54,675 nt of DNA from positions 1 to 54,675 of the forward strand of contig CALWZO010000043.1 in assembly GCA_944386045.1 (NCBI GenBank), written 5' to 3'. The first letter of the stretch is position 1. Each line of letters opens with the position of its first letter. Shown piece by piece: positions 9,116-18,531 of the stretch. A model generated the notes under the pieces. The model saw only the letters and a program-made list of their open reading frames with translations. It had not been told where the DNA came from and made no database searches. The position numbers and the translations under genes are program-made. The DNA is from an uncultured Clostridia bacterium. Lineage in GTDB: Bacteria > Bacillota > Clostridia > Oscillospirales > Ruminococcaceae.

Positions 9116-9319
9116 CTATTCCCTGTCAATCCTGCCGGGGACAGCCTCGGCGCCGAACATGGCCAGTGCCTTGTTCACCTTGTCCATTCTCACGCTCTCC
9201 TTGCCCTGCTCCAGCTCGCGCACAAATCGCAGGCCCAGGCCGCTCCTCAGCGCAAATTCCGCCTGGGTAAGGCCGGCGGCTCGCCTGTTCTCCCTGATAA
9301 ACCGGGCAATCTTGTTCAT
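9116..9319 (-). CDS. hipB: HipB-like XRE-family repressor
   Basis: A 67-residue helix-turn-helix protein: the recognition region reads LTQAEFALRSGLGLRFVRELEQGKESV, followed by a short dimerisation helix (MDKVNKALAMFG), typical of the HipB/y4mF-like antitoxins. It starts at ATG 9319 after GGAGG. A promoter with a consensus-like -35 and -10 lies directly upstream, and an operator fills its spacer, so the protein almost surely represses its own gene. Four regularly spaced operators extend upstream. As the first gene of the locus it should control hipS and hipT if transcription reads through. Confidence 0.88.
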   Translation of the reverse strand: MNKIARFIRENRRAAGLTQAEFALRSGLGLRFVRELEQGKESVRMDKVNKALAMFGAEAVPGRIDRE

Positions 9320-9349
9320 AGCTGTACCTCCAGGATTTGTTCTGCTTAT

Positions 9350-9378
9350 ATTTTACACCCTTTCGGGTATAAAGTCAA
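9350..9378 (-). promoter_or_regulatory. hipB promoter with operator in the spacer
   Basis: Minus-strand TTGACT (9373-9378) and TAAAAT (9350-9355) are 17 bp apart. The spacer contains the ACCC-TTTC-GGGT operator (9357-9368, plus-strand reading), so bound HipB would block RNA polymerase directly. Confidence 0.85.
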
Positions 9379-9491
9379 TAAAATGCAAATATTTTATACC
9401 TTATAGGGTATAAAAATATATTAAAATAAAATAATTGCACCCGAAAAGGTATAATTTAAAATAAATTATAGTAAATTATACCCTATCGGGT
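9357..9491. promoter_or_regulatory. Four HipB-type operators in exact 41-bp phase
   Basis: Inverted repeats of the form (TAT)ACCC-N4-GGGT(ATA) occur at 9357-9368, 9398-9409, 9439-9450 and 9480-9491 (plus strand). The half sites are accc/gggt, acct/gggt, accc/aggt and accc/gggt. Their centres (9362.5, 9403.5, 9444.5, 9485.5) are each exactly 41 bp apart, close to four helical turns, so the dimers would sit on one face of the DNA. E. coli HipB also uses four operators with the related half site TATCC. Confidence 0.85.
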
Positions 9492-9518
9492 GTTGTATGT
9501 ATTCTGTTAAAATTGAAT

Positions 9519-9752
9519 TCAGTCCTTTGGCAGGAAGAATGCCCACACGCCGGCTGACATCTCCCCGGCGGCAAACAGCCTGGGGCGGCCGTTTATCTGT
9601 ACGCTGTACACATTCAGGCGCAGCTGGCGGCCGTACTTCGGGTCGGTGACCTCAGCCGCAAGGCCTGTGGACTGCCAGTGATATTCAAAAATTTTCACGC
9701 CGAACAGTTCAGCCGGGCCGTCCGGCCCGGCACATTCATATATAAATTCCAT
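9519..9752 (-). CDS. Small protein of unknown function
   Basis: A 77-residue soluble protein, not recognised. It starts with an ATG after a GAAAGGA site. It is rich in aromatic residues and beta-prone stretches (FGVKIFEYHW, LRLNVYSVQING, VWAFFLPKD) and has no membrane segment or cysteine cluster. It lies just upstream of the four HipB operators on the same strand as hipB. It ends 28 bases before the last operator, so its transcript would run into the hip control region. Whether it belongs to the toxin locus cannot be told from the sequence. Confidence 0.5.
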   Translation of the reverse strand: MEFIYECAGPDGPAELFGVKIFEYHWQSTGLAAEVTDPKYGRQLRLNVYSVQINGRPRLFAAGEMSAGVWAFFLPKD

Positions 9753-10457
9753 ATTTTTTCCTTTCGGGCAGAAGATACGGCCGATGGGTTTGCGTTTTTT
9801 GCCCGGTTGTATTTAAAATTCCGGCTGTCGGGCAAGCCTGCGGGCTGTCCGGGAATTTGTGTTTTTTAGCCGGCTGTATCCGGGATTTTTTGCCGCCGGG
9901 CACTTCGCCTGCCGCGGCTTCGGCCGTTATATTTTTATTTAATACAGGCGGTGCGGCCGTCGCCCTTTCCCGCCGGGTGAATAGGAGCCGCCGCTTTTGT
10001 AAAAATACGCTGTCGCCAATCTGCCCTGATTACTCCCCTCGCTATCGCTTCCCCCTGCCCTGCTCCCCTCTCTGCACACTTTTTGCTTATTCCGGCGGTC
10101 GGATTGTCGGCCAAAATATACCCGGGATATAGTTTGGCCGGGGGAAATTTTTCTTTTAGGGAAAAACGGGACAGGTCAAAAAGCTGTTTTGCCCTTTCGG
10201 TGCGGAAAATGACAGCAGACCCGGCGGACATATCTGCCGCCGGGAGGGTGAAAAGAAGATATCGGCTTGATATTATCTGCCGGAAAAGGCGGGGCCGCCC
10301 GGGCAAGGGTGATTTGCTTTGTGCGGGTTTGCCGGCGGAGAAAAATATCGGCAAGACGGGTTTTCCGTTTTGCATGGTTTTGCCCCGGACAGCAGGAGAA
10401 AAAAGCAGACAAGAAAACACAGGCAACGGCGGTAAAATTGAAAAACCGCATATAAAA
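9753..10457. other. GC-rich stretch without a recognisable gene
   Basis: About 700 bases between the small minus-strand gene and the terminator of the giant surface-protein gene. Open frames exist on both strands (the longest spans 9935-10426, minus) but their translations are Arg/Pro/Ala-rich, lack a ribosome binding site and match no family I know. I see no repeats, RNA gene or promoter that stands out. Confidence 0.5.
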
Positions 10458-10494
10458 ACGGCGCCCGGTTTATGGCCGGACGCCGTCTTTTTTT
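10450..10494. terminator. Terminator after the giant surface-protein gene
   Basis: The stem ACGGCG(C)CCGG with its complement at 10458-10486 carries a T-run on the plus side and a short T-run (TTTTTATAT) on the minus side. It lies 40-75 bases past the minus-strand stop at 10534. Confidence 0.8.
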
Positions 10495-10533
10495 GCGGCC
10501 GGGGTCATCCCCCTGCCGTTATTCGGTTGTTTT

Positions 10534-13500
10534 TCAGCCTATCCGGCTGTTTTTCCTTTTGAGAGTTACGACTGCTCCCGCCAGACCTGCCGCAGAGGCA
10601 ATCAGCAGTGCAGCCCACATGCCGATGTGTCTGTCGTCGCCGGTCACAGGAGGTACTATATGCTCTTCTGCCCTGTAATAGTTGGTAAAGGTCAGGCCGC
10701 TTACCTCTTCTGTGCCCTTGTATACCTTGTAGGTTGCTTCCAGACTGCCTTTCCGGTTGTCTGTTACATTTACCTTCACAGTATACTCGGTATCGTCATA
10801 ATCCACATTCCGCAGATTGCCCTTCTGCTCCGTTACGGTATATACATACTCGCCGGCAGCCGAATAGGTGAATTCGGGGAAGGTGAATATGCCGCTGGCA
10901 TCATTGTAGGCGTATTTCTCATCGCCCCGGGCATCCCTGATGACGAATGTGAACTCATTCGCGCTCATCCGTCTGCCTTGCAAAGTCTTGGAACCGCCCA
11001 GTTTGAGGGTTACATCCTTTGCCTTGTAGCTGTTCTCAAATCCGACAACAGCTATAGGTGCGCCGCCCTTGGAGTATTCAACAGCCGCCACAAGCTGGCC
11101 TGCGTTGTCGGTTACAGTTACTTTCGCACTGTAAACTGTCCGGTCGTATTCCACGCCGCCCAGGCTGCCCTTGGTCTCTCTTATGGAGTAGTTGAACTCA
11201 CCGGGCTGTGAGTAGTTGACCGTGGTGAAATCCACAGAGCCGTCCGCGCCGTTTTTACCGGTGGAGACGATGTCGCCGTTGTTGTCTTCCACAACAAACT
11301 CAAACTCGCCTGCGTTCATTGCTCTGCCGGTCAGCGTCTTGGTGGCTGTCGGCTTCCAATATGTGCCGGTGGGTTTATAGGTGTTGCGGAATACCACGCT
11401 GTCCATTCCGGTCCATTCATAGCTCAGGTTGCCGTTGCCGTCATCTGATACTGTCACAGACAGGTCAAACACTGTGGTGTCGTAGGTGATGTGGGCATCG
11501 CCCTTGTTTACCTCGCTCACCCTGAAGTTGAATGTGCCGTCGGCATAGAATGTGAGAACATTCTGGCCGAACTTCACGCTGCCGCCGGCATCGTTGGTGG
11601 CTGTGATGGAATTGGAGCCGTTGGAGAACCTGAACAGGCCGTCATCCAGCGCTGTCTGGGTTGCATCGTCGGCTACCCGCAGTGTAAACTCAAACTCGCC
11701 CGCGTTCATCGTCCTGCCGGTCAGCTCTTTTCTCACCTCTACCCAGCTGCTTATCTCGCCTGCCTTGTAGCTGTTGGAGAAGTTAAAGTTCCGGGTGTCG
11801 GTGCCGTTGAGCACATTGGCCACCAGCTGTCCGTTGCCGTTATCGGTTACCTCTATCTCAACCGTGTACGGCTGTGTGTTGGAGGATACGCCGCCGTGTG
11901 CGGGGGTTCTCTCCGCCACTTTGTAGCTGTACATGCCGGGCTGTGAGAAGGAGATTGCGCCGAAGGTAAATCTGCCGTCTGCGCCGTTGGTCACCTCTGC
12001 CGGGTTGGGCATCGGTGCGCCCGCGGTAACGGCTTCCACATAGAATGTGAACTCGCCGCCTGTCATGGCTATCGGGTCGCCTGTCACAGCGTCGGTGTAT
12101 GTCTTTGTTCCGGAGAACGCCGCCACCGTAGCCGGTGAAGCGGAATAGGTGTTGACAAATGCCACCGCGGTCGCCGTAGCACCGTCTGCCGTGATTGCGC
12201 TCGTCACATTGTAAACGCCCCGTGCGCTGTCGTAGGCCACAGTATATGTCACCGTGTAAACGGTTTCATCATAGGTCACGCCGCCCAGGCTGCCCTTGGT
12301 CTCCCTCACCTCATAGCTGTACTGTGCGTCAGCTTTCGGGAAGGTGATTGTGCCGAAGCTCAGCGTGTCGGCAACGCCGTTTGCCGCCCGCTTGTTTTTC
12401 AGCGTGGTGGCTGTGGGAGCCGGGGCTCCGCCCAGCGCTGTCACTGTGAACTCAAACTCATCTGCCGCCATATCCCTGCCGTTGAGGGTCTTGGTGGCGG
12501 ACAGTGTGGCTGTGGGATCTGTCGGTGTGTAGGTGTTGTTGAATGTCAGGTCCACACCGGAGGTCTCGCCGGCGGTGATTGTGCCGTCGTAGTTGTCCAC
12601 AACCGATATTGTCACAGTCTTTACGCTCCGGTCATAGGTCATGTTCCGGGCGCCGCCGTTTGTTTCGGTCACCTTGAACTGATATGTGCCGGGCAGTTTG
12701 AATGTGATTGCATCAAAGGTAAAGTTGTGATTATCCTTTGTGGCTGTGGCTGTGGTGTTGGCAGGCATTATCACATTGCCGGCCGCTATTGCGTCGATTG
12801 TAGCCTGATGGCTGTCATCGGCTGTAAGGGTAAATGTGAACTGCTCATCTGTCCAGTCTTTGCCGGTCAGAGTCTTGCTGCCGTCGATAACCCGGGTGGT
12901 GCTGACATCGCCCAGGCTGTACCTGTTGGTAAAGGTCAGGCCCGCGTCGGGTGTGACGGTGTATCCGTCCTGCGCAAGAACCAGCTTGCCCTCGCCGTTG
13001 TCAACAACAACGAAGGTGATGTTCCTTACCTCCTCATCATAGGTTATGTTTGTGATGCTGCCCTTTGTTTCGCTTATCGCAAAGGTGTAGGTGCCGGGCG
13101 CATGGAATGTGATGTCACCGAACGCCATCGCGTGTGTGGAGTTGTCGCTTGAGATGGATATTGTTGTCTGCCGCGGCATTTCCACTGTGCCATCTGTCAC
13201 CTTGTCAGCCGTGGTTCCGGTGGCTGAAAGTGCAAAGCTGAAGCTGTCGCCGGGCTGCCAGTCTCTGCCTGTCAGGTTTTTGTAAACATTCAGGTATGTG
13301 GCGCCGGATACCGGCAGTTCATCTGTTGAATAGTTGTTGGTAAATGTGAGGTTTGCGCCGTAAAGCACCTGCGGTGACACTGCCAGTGTGCCGGTGCCCG
13401 GGTCGGTAACAGTAACTTTTATAGTTACAACCTTGCCGGAGTAGGAAACACCGGGTATCTTGTCGCTGTCAGCGGGGACAACCTCGCTTACCTTAAAGAT

Positions 13501-16500
13501 GTACTCACCTGTCTTTTTGAAGGTGATGTCACCGAATGTCCGGCTGTGGTTTGCAGTGCCGGAAACTGTCCGTGTGTCGCTTGTCAGCACGATGTCGCCG
13601 TCGGTTACGGCTGTCCGTGTGGTCCGGTCGCCTGTTTCCAGCTTGAAATCAAAGCTGTCGGTGCCCGTCCAGTCACGGCCTGTCAGCTCTTTGGTAACTG
13701 TCAGGTTTGCCGTGCCGTCCAGAGTGCCGGGGTCTGCCCGGTAGCTGTTGGCAAAGGAAGCTGCGTTTACAACCTCGCTTACCGCGCTGCCCGCCGCGTC
13801 CTTGGTCCTGGTGATGGTGGTGGTGGCGGAAATATTGCCGTCGCCGTCATCTGTCACCGCTATCTGTACGGTGTACTCGCTCTTGTCATAGGTCACGCCG
13901 CCCAGGCTGCCCTCAGTCTCCTTTACGGTGTACTCGAAGGTCTTGCCTGCGTCCGCCTGCGTGAAGGTGAGGCCGGACAGTTTCTTCATTATGAGCTTCA
14001 CTCCGGAGTTTCTGCCCTCACTGTTGGTGAAGGAAGCGTCGGAGGCATCCGGTGCCGGTGTGCCGTTTTCGGCTGTGATTGTGAAGGCGAACTCTCCCCG
14101 TGCCATGCTGCGGCCGGTAAGGGTCTTCTCCACATCTATTCCGGCAAAGGTTGTGCCGGTGGCGTACTCATTGGTCCATACCAGCGCGTCATCGTCCACC
14201 TGTGCGCTCATCTCGCCCTCGCCGTTGTCCGTAACGGTGATTGTAAAGGTCTTGGGCCGGCTGTCATAGGTCATACCGCCGGCACTGCCCTGCTGCTCGG
14301 TGACGGTGTACTCAAACACCTTGGTGTAGGTGTCGCTGTCCTGCGCCTTTACCGCGCCGGTCATATCCGACTGGTCAAAGCTGAAGCTGCCCAGGTCGAT
14401 GGCCGCCCGGCTGCCGGAAGAGGGCTTGATTGTAACGGTGTCGTTTGCCGGCATCGGTGCGCCGCTTGTCACCGCCTCAATCTTGAAGGTGAACTCATCG
14501 CCGCTCTTGAATTCACGGCCGGTGATGTTCTTTGTACCCCGGGCTGTGGCTGTCGCAGATACCGCATAGCTGTTGGTAAATGAGAAGTTGTTGCCCGTCA
14601 CGCTGTACTGTATCTCCTCCACACCGTTTTCGCTGGTGCTGGAAACAGTTACGATTATCTCCTTGCTGCTGTGGTCAAAGGTCACTCCTTTGTACACCCA
14701 GTTGCCGGAGCTGTCTTTTTCAGCGCCCGGCAGCGCGTTGCCGTCGTACAGGCCGTTGTCTGTGGGCTGCAGCTCGGTAACGATGTACTTGTACTCCTTG
14801 CCCACCATTGTGTAATCCAGGCTGATAGCCGGTATCACAATCTGTCCGGAGCTGGCGTTCTGATAGATATATCTTCCCGCCGGATTTGCCACGCCCAGTG
14901 AAGGCATCGGCTGGCCTGCGTCTGTGGTAAACTCATCCTGTGAGCCTGCACTGCGGCTGCCTGCCGCCACTATCTCAAACTGGAACTGCTCCGAGTCGCT
15001 GTAATCGGTGAGCAGCTTGCCGTTGAGGGTCTTGCTGCCGTACAGGGAAACCTGTGCGGTCTGCTGCCGGTAGGTGTTTTCAAAGGCCACATAATCCTGT
15101 TGCGGAAGCTGCCGTGAATTGTACAGCTCTGTCCATACACCGCTGGAGGCTTCCTCGCGGCTGGATATGGCCACATTTGACACAGACAGGGTGCCGTTGC
15201 CGTTGTCTGCCACATCCACCACCAGACGGTACTGAACGGTGTCATAGGTCATACCGGGCAGTATTTTATCCGCCGGGTTGGAGGCTGTGTCTGTGCCGCC
15301 GGGCAGATATTCGTAAATCACATACCTGTACTGTCCCGGCGCGGTAAATTCAAACTGGCCAAAGTCTATCCGCGCGCTGGCGCCGGTGGTGGGCGTGATG
15401 TCCACAGTGGCGCCCGTCGGCAGTGGCGCGTTGGGAGTTATACCGCTGGCAGAGGTGATAAAGCGGAATATATCCCCTGATTTAAACTGTCTGCCGGTGA
15501 TGGTTTTGATGCCGCTGATACCCAGCCGGTCACCTGTTACGGTGATGGGTGTCACGGAGTAGTTGTTTACAAATTCCGCCTGTGAAACGCTGCCGGAGGC
15601 TATTGTTCCGCTGGCGTTGCCGGCCGGGCTGGTCTGTGTAAAGCCGTCCGGAAGGCCGGTCTCCTCCACCGTGTATCTCGTGCCGTCCTCCAGGCCGTAT
15701 ATGCGCATGGTCTGGCCGGCTTTGAGCGTGAAGGTGCCGCCGCTGGCTATTGTGGTTTTGCTGCCCCGCATACTGCCGTCGGAATTGAACACCGCGGCGG
15801 TGTATGACTGTTCGAGCTGTGAACCTACAGGAGCGGTGAATGTCACACTGAATGTGAACTGTGCGTCATTGGGAGCTGTCAGCCCCTCTTCGGCGGTCAC
15901 TGTCTTGGTCACTGCCAGCTCTCCCGGCAGCTGCTCTGTCATCACGCCGTTGTTGCCCAGGTATACATTTACATATCTGGGGTCGTCCACATTGTCCCAT
16001 GTGGGTGATGTGGCGTAAGGCGCTGTGCCGGTGTTGTTGCTCTCCTTGTCCAGCGCGTGGTTGTAAAGGGATGTCACCCTGGGAGAGCCTGCCGGTACAT
16101 ACAGGTTGCCGTTTCTGTCGGTTTCTATATATCCGGCCACTGATAAGTTGCTGGCGCCGGGTATTGTGATCACATTTCTCTGCGCCTCATTCCGACCCAC
16201 TGTATAGTACTCTCTGTAATAGTAGTATGTCCGGTCGGGGTCCAGCGGACCTCTTGCCGGCTGTGTGCAGCCGGGATCGGTGTACAGCGCGGTGTCATGC
16301 TGGAAATAATAGAAATCGTTGGTCAGCGCCGGCTCAAAGCTGGTATAAACCTGCTGTGCCCGCGCGCCGGCGGTGTATTTGTTGGCGTAAAATCTCACAT
16401 CGCCGTTGCTGTCTTTATTTGCGGCAATATATGCCTGCATAGCCGCATCCGGGTCATCCAGCGCCGTGAGCGCCTCGTCCTTCAGGCTCACGCCGTAGAA

Positions 16501-18177
16501 CAGACGGATGGGGTATGCCTCGGTGATTGTGGTGACGGCTTTGCCATCCCGGTCCACACCCACCTGGTAGTAGCGCATGGGTATCATCGATGCGGGTATC
16601 CTGATTGTAACCGTATCGCCTGCCTGCAAACTGCCGGAGGAGGTGACGGTTATCTGTATATCCGCCAGGTTGCCGTCGGGATATATCGGGTTGGCCTCCA
16701 CCGTTCCGTTAAAGGTATAGGTGGTCACATTGCCCTGCTTGTTCACCGTGGGTGAAGAATACACCGTGTCGGCAAAAACAATGCTCTTGAAATCGTCAAC
16801 CTGCATATAATCGCCCAGTGTGTCGGTGTATGTGATATAACCGCTTCTGTGCGGGTTGCCCTCGTCGGTCACCGTGGGGCTCATCGCCTCCAGCCGGGTG
16901 ATGTCGCTGAATATATCACTGAACACTGTATTCAGGCTGTCGGCGTCAGCGGCCGCCTTGTAATACTGTGTGGGATTGCCGTCGCTGTCCTGCGCCCTTT
17001 CGCCCAGCCAGTTATAGCTGCTGGCGTTGGGGTAGTTGCTGGACACGCCGTGCATATAGGCGTTAAACCTTCCCGATGTATCGGAGGGATTGGCACCCTC
17101 AAAAACACCTATGGTGTATATCAGTGTGCCCGCCCGCTTCATCGTCTGGGCATTGGTTATCGCACCATTGGCCACATAGTTGTCAAATCCATCGAAATCG
17201 TTTGGCTCGCCGTCGGTGAAGAATATTACCACCTTCCGGGCGCCGTCCCTGGCACTCGCCAGCGCATCCTCCGCCTTCTCCATGGCGTAGTCAGCCCTTG
17301 TACAGCCGTTGGGCCGCAGCCGGTTTATAGCGTTCTCAAGGTCATCGGCGCCGGTGCCGGTGCAGTCTGTCAGCTGTTTTACTATCTGGGTATAGTTGTA
17401 AGTATTTCCGTCGGAGGTGTAGGTGTCGTCACCCACAGTATCCGTGCTGTTGCCGGAAAACTTGACTATACTTATCCTGTGCTTGGTGTCCGCCGGCATA
17501 TTGGCATTTGCCCGCTCGGTGGACCGGATAAAGCCGTTGGCCGCAGCTTTCAGAGCGTTTATCTTCGGCTGGGTTGTGCCCTGGCCCCTGGTATAGAACT
17601 GTACATGGCTCCGGTCGTTGTCATCCGCGCTTGTTTTGGGTGTCACATAAACTCGGTAATAGTTCTGGGTGTAGTACCAGCCCCTCTGCTGGCCCCAGCC
17701 TCCTCTGGTATAATCGACCTCGTGCCACCGTCCGTTTACCTTGACATAGTAGGTTCTGTTGGTGTTGGGCGAATACACTTCGCTGTAAGAATACGAAGTG
17801 ATATCCTGGCTCATACTTCCCGACAGGTCCAATACCAGAACTATGTCCAGAGGTGTCACCGACTGTCCGGTGATCCTGGCCGTGGATGACAGGGCGGAAT
17901 AGCCGATGAGAAAATCGCTGTCGCCCTTGGCGATAGTTTCGCTGATATTGCCTGTCAGGGCGATATCGCTGTCACTTACCGTCTTGTCGGTCCATATACG
18001 GCCCACATTTCGCGTGTCGCTTCCGATGGTCTGTTGCCATGCATTCAGGGTGCCCGGGTCGGAATTCACCGCCGCGTCCGCCTGAATGACCGAAGTCATA
18101 ACCATGGACAGCGCCACCGCGCCCGCCAGCAGCAGGCTGACTATGGCCTTGACACGCTTTCGCTTGTCCGTTTTCAT
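10534..18177 (-). CDS. Giant sortase-anchored surface protein: VWA domain plus 12 isopeptide (Spy0128-like) repeats
   Basis: 2547 residues. A signal peptide (1-36) precedes a von Willebrand A domain with an intact MIDAS (D117-x-S119-x-S121 in VLDLSGSMSQ; later a Thr region and FFTDGEPND). A Cna-B-like region follows (around LAVTKTVTAEEG to TVEETGLPDGF). Then come 12 tandem pilin isopeptide-linkage domains, each starting with K-(T/E/N)-L-(T/N)-G-(R/K), containing a Y-x-V/I-x-E strand and ending in F-x-N-x-Y. Lys, Glu and Asn are the residues that form intramolecular isopeptide bonds. The C-terminus has VPPVTGD, a hydrophobic helix and an R/K tail, an LPxTG-type sorting signal. It is an adhesin or pilus-like stalk tip, attached by the sortase encoded just upstream. 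The ATG at 18177 has an AAGGAGAG site. The ligand is unknown. Confidence 0.93.
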   Translation of the reverse strand: MKTDKRKRVKAIVSLLLAGAVALSMVMTSVIQADAAVNSDPGTLNAWQQTIGSDTRNVGRIWTDKTVSDSDIALTGNISETIAKGDSDFLIGYSALSSTARITGQSVTPLDIVLVLDLSGSMSQDITSYSYSEVYSPNTNRTYYVKVNGRWHEVDYTRGGWGQQRGWYYTQNYYRVYVTPKTSADDNDRSHVQFYTRGQGTTQPKINALKAAANGFIRSTERANANMPADTKHRISIVKFSGNSTDTVGDDTYTSDGNTYNYTQIVKQLTDCTGTGADDLENAINRLRPNGCTRADYAMEKAEDALASARDGARKVVIFFTDGEPNDFDGFDNYVANGAITNAQTMKRAGTLIYTIGVFEGANPSDTSGRFNAYMHGVSSNYPNASSYNWLGERAQDSDGNPTQYYKAAADADSLNTVFSDIFSDITRLEAMSPTVTDEGNPHRSGYITYTDTLGDYMQVDDFKSIVFADTVYSSPTVNKQGNVTTYTFNGTVEANPIYPDGNLADIQITVTSSGSLQAGDTVTIRIPASMIPMRYYQVGVDRDGKAVTTITEAYPIRLFYGVSLKDEALTALDDPDAAMQAYIAANKDSNGDVRFYANKYTAGARAQQVYTSFEPALTNDFYYFQHDTALYTDPGCTQPARGPLDPDRTYYYYREYYTVGRNEAQRNVITIPGASNLSVAGYIETDRNGNLYVPAGSPRVTSLYNHALDKESNNTGTAPYATSPTWDNVDDPRYVNVYLGNNGVMTEQLPGELAVTKTVTAEEGLTAPNDAQFTFSVTFTAPVGSQLEQSYTAAVFNSDGSMRGSKTTIASGGTFTLKAGQTMRIYGLEDGTRYTVEETGLPDGFTQTSPAGNASGTIASGSVSQAEFVNNYSVTPITVTGDRLGISGIKTITGRQFKSGDIFRFITSASGITPNAPLPTGATVDITPTTGASARIDFGQFEFTAPGQYRYVIYEYLPGGTDTASNPADKILPGMTYDTVQYRLVVDVADNGNGTLSVSNVAISSREEASSGVWTELYNSRQLPQQDYVAFENTYRQQTAQVSLYGSKTLNGKLLTDYSDSEQFQFEIVAAGSRSAGSQDEFTTDAGQPMPSLGVANPAGRYIYQNASSGQIVIPAISLDYTMVGKEYKYIVTELQPTDNGLYDGNALPGAEKDSSGNWVYKGVTFDHSSKEIIVTVSSTSENGVEEIQYSVTGNNFSFTNSYAVSATATARGTKNITGREFKSGDEFTFKIEAVTSGAPMPANDTVTIKPSSGSRAAIDLGSFSFDQSDMTGAVKAQDSDTYTKVFEYTVTEQQGSAGGMTYDSRPKTFTITVTDNGEGEMSAQVDDDALVWTNEYATGTTFAGIDVEKTLTGRSMARGEFAFTITAENGTPAPDASDASFTNSEGRNSGVKLIMKKLSGLTFTQADAGKTFEYTVKETEGSLGGVTYDKSEYTVQIAVTDDGDGNISATTTITRTKDAAGSAVSEVVNAASFANSYRADPGTLDGTANLTVTKELTGRDWTGTDSFDFKLETGDRTTRTAVTDGDIVLTSDTRTVSGTANHSRTFGDITFKKTGEYIFKVSEVVPADSDKIPGVSYSGKVVTIKVTVTDPGTGTLAVSPQVLYGANLTFTNNYSTDELPVSGATYLNVYKNLTGRDWQPGDSFSFALSATGTTADKVTDGTVEMPRQTTISISSDNSTHAMAFGDITFHAPGTYTFAISETKGSITNITYDEEVRNITFVVVDNGEGKLVLAQDGYTVTPDAGLTFTNRYSLGDVSTTRVIDGSKTLTGKDWTDEQFTFTLTADDSHQATIDAIAAGNVIMPANTTATATKDNHNFTFDAITFKLPGTYQFKVTETNGGARNMTYDRSVKTVTISVVDNYDGTITAGETSGVDLTFNNTYTPTDPTATLSATKTLNGRDMAADEFEFTVTALGGAPAPTATTLKNKRAANGVADTLSFGTITFPKADAQYSYEVRETKGSLGGVTYDETVYTVTYTVAYDSARGVYNVTSAITADGATATAVAFVNTYSASPATVAAFSGTKTYTDAVTGDPIAMTGGEFTFYVEAVTAGAPMPNPAEVTNGADGRFTFGAISFSQPGMYSYKVAERTPAHGGVSSNTQPYTVEIEVTDNGNGQLVANVLNGTDTRNFNFSNSYKAGEISSWVEVRKELTGRTMNAGEFEFTLRVADDATQTALDDGLFRFSNGSNSITATNDAGGSVKFGQNVLTFYADGTFNFRVSEVNKGDAHITYDTTVFDLSVTVSDDGNGNLSYEWTGMDSVVFRNTYKPTGTYWKPTATKTLTGRAMNAGEFEFVVEDNNGDIVSTGKNGADGSVDFTTVNYSQPGEFNYSIRETKGSLGGVEYDRTVYSAKVTVTDNAGQLVAAVEYSKGGAPIAVVGFENSYKAKDVTLKLGGSKTLQGRRMSANEFTFVIRDARGDEKYAYNDASGIFTFPEFTYSAAGEYVYTVTEQKGNLRNVDYDDTEYTVKVNVTDNRKGSLEATYKVYKGTEEVSGLTFTNYYRAEEHIVPPVTGDDRHIGMWAALLIASAAGLAGAVVTLKRKNSRIG

Positions 18178-18531
18178 AACATCTCTCCTTCTTTATATTT
18201 TTCGCCGCGGACAATCGCTCGCCATCACCCCTCCTTTCACCTTTTACGCTTTTTTCACCGCCAAAAAGCGTATTTCCACAAGGTGTACTTTCAGACAGGA
18301 TGAAAAATTGTCCGCAAGCAAAGTATATTTATTCAGAATTGTATCCCGATGACGCGCATATCTCCGAAAAAAATCTTTTTAAATATACTTACATAAAGTT
18401 TACCACTTAAATTATTTATGTGCAACAGCATTTCTTCACTTTTCACACACACTTTTGTAAAAAATTGGAAATTAATTTGGTGAATATATACAAAAAAATG
18501 TCGATAAATGTCGAAAGGCCGGTAAAATCTG
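18178..18531. other. Leader region between the sortase gene and the giant gene
   Basis: About 350 bases, AT-rich in the half nearest the sortase. It presumably holds the promoter of the surface-protein gene on the minus strand. I found no pair of -35 and -10 boxes good enough to call and no clear terminator after the sortase stop, so read-through from sortase into the giant gene is also possible. Confidence 0.45.

Noticed and set aside
9935..10562. Frames of 159-163 codons in the gap before the giant gene
   Set aside because: Arg/Pro/Ser-rich translations on both strands, no start site and no family; taken as GC-rich chance frames.
10627..17889. Long plus-strand frames opposite the giant surface-protein gene (up to 346 codons)
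   Set aside because: They mirror the repeat structure of the minus-strand gene, have no ribosome binding sites and encode low-complexity Gly/Val/Cys-rich sequence.
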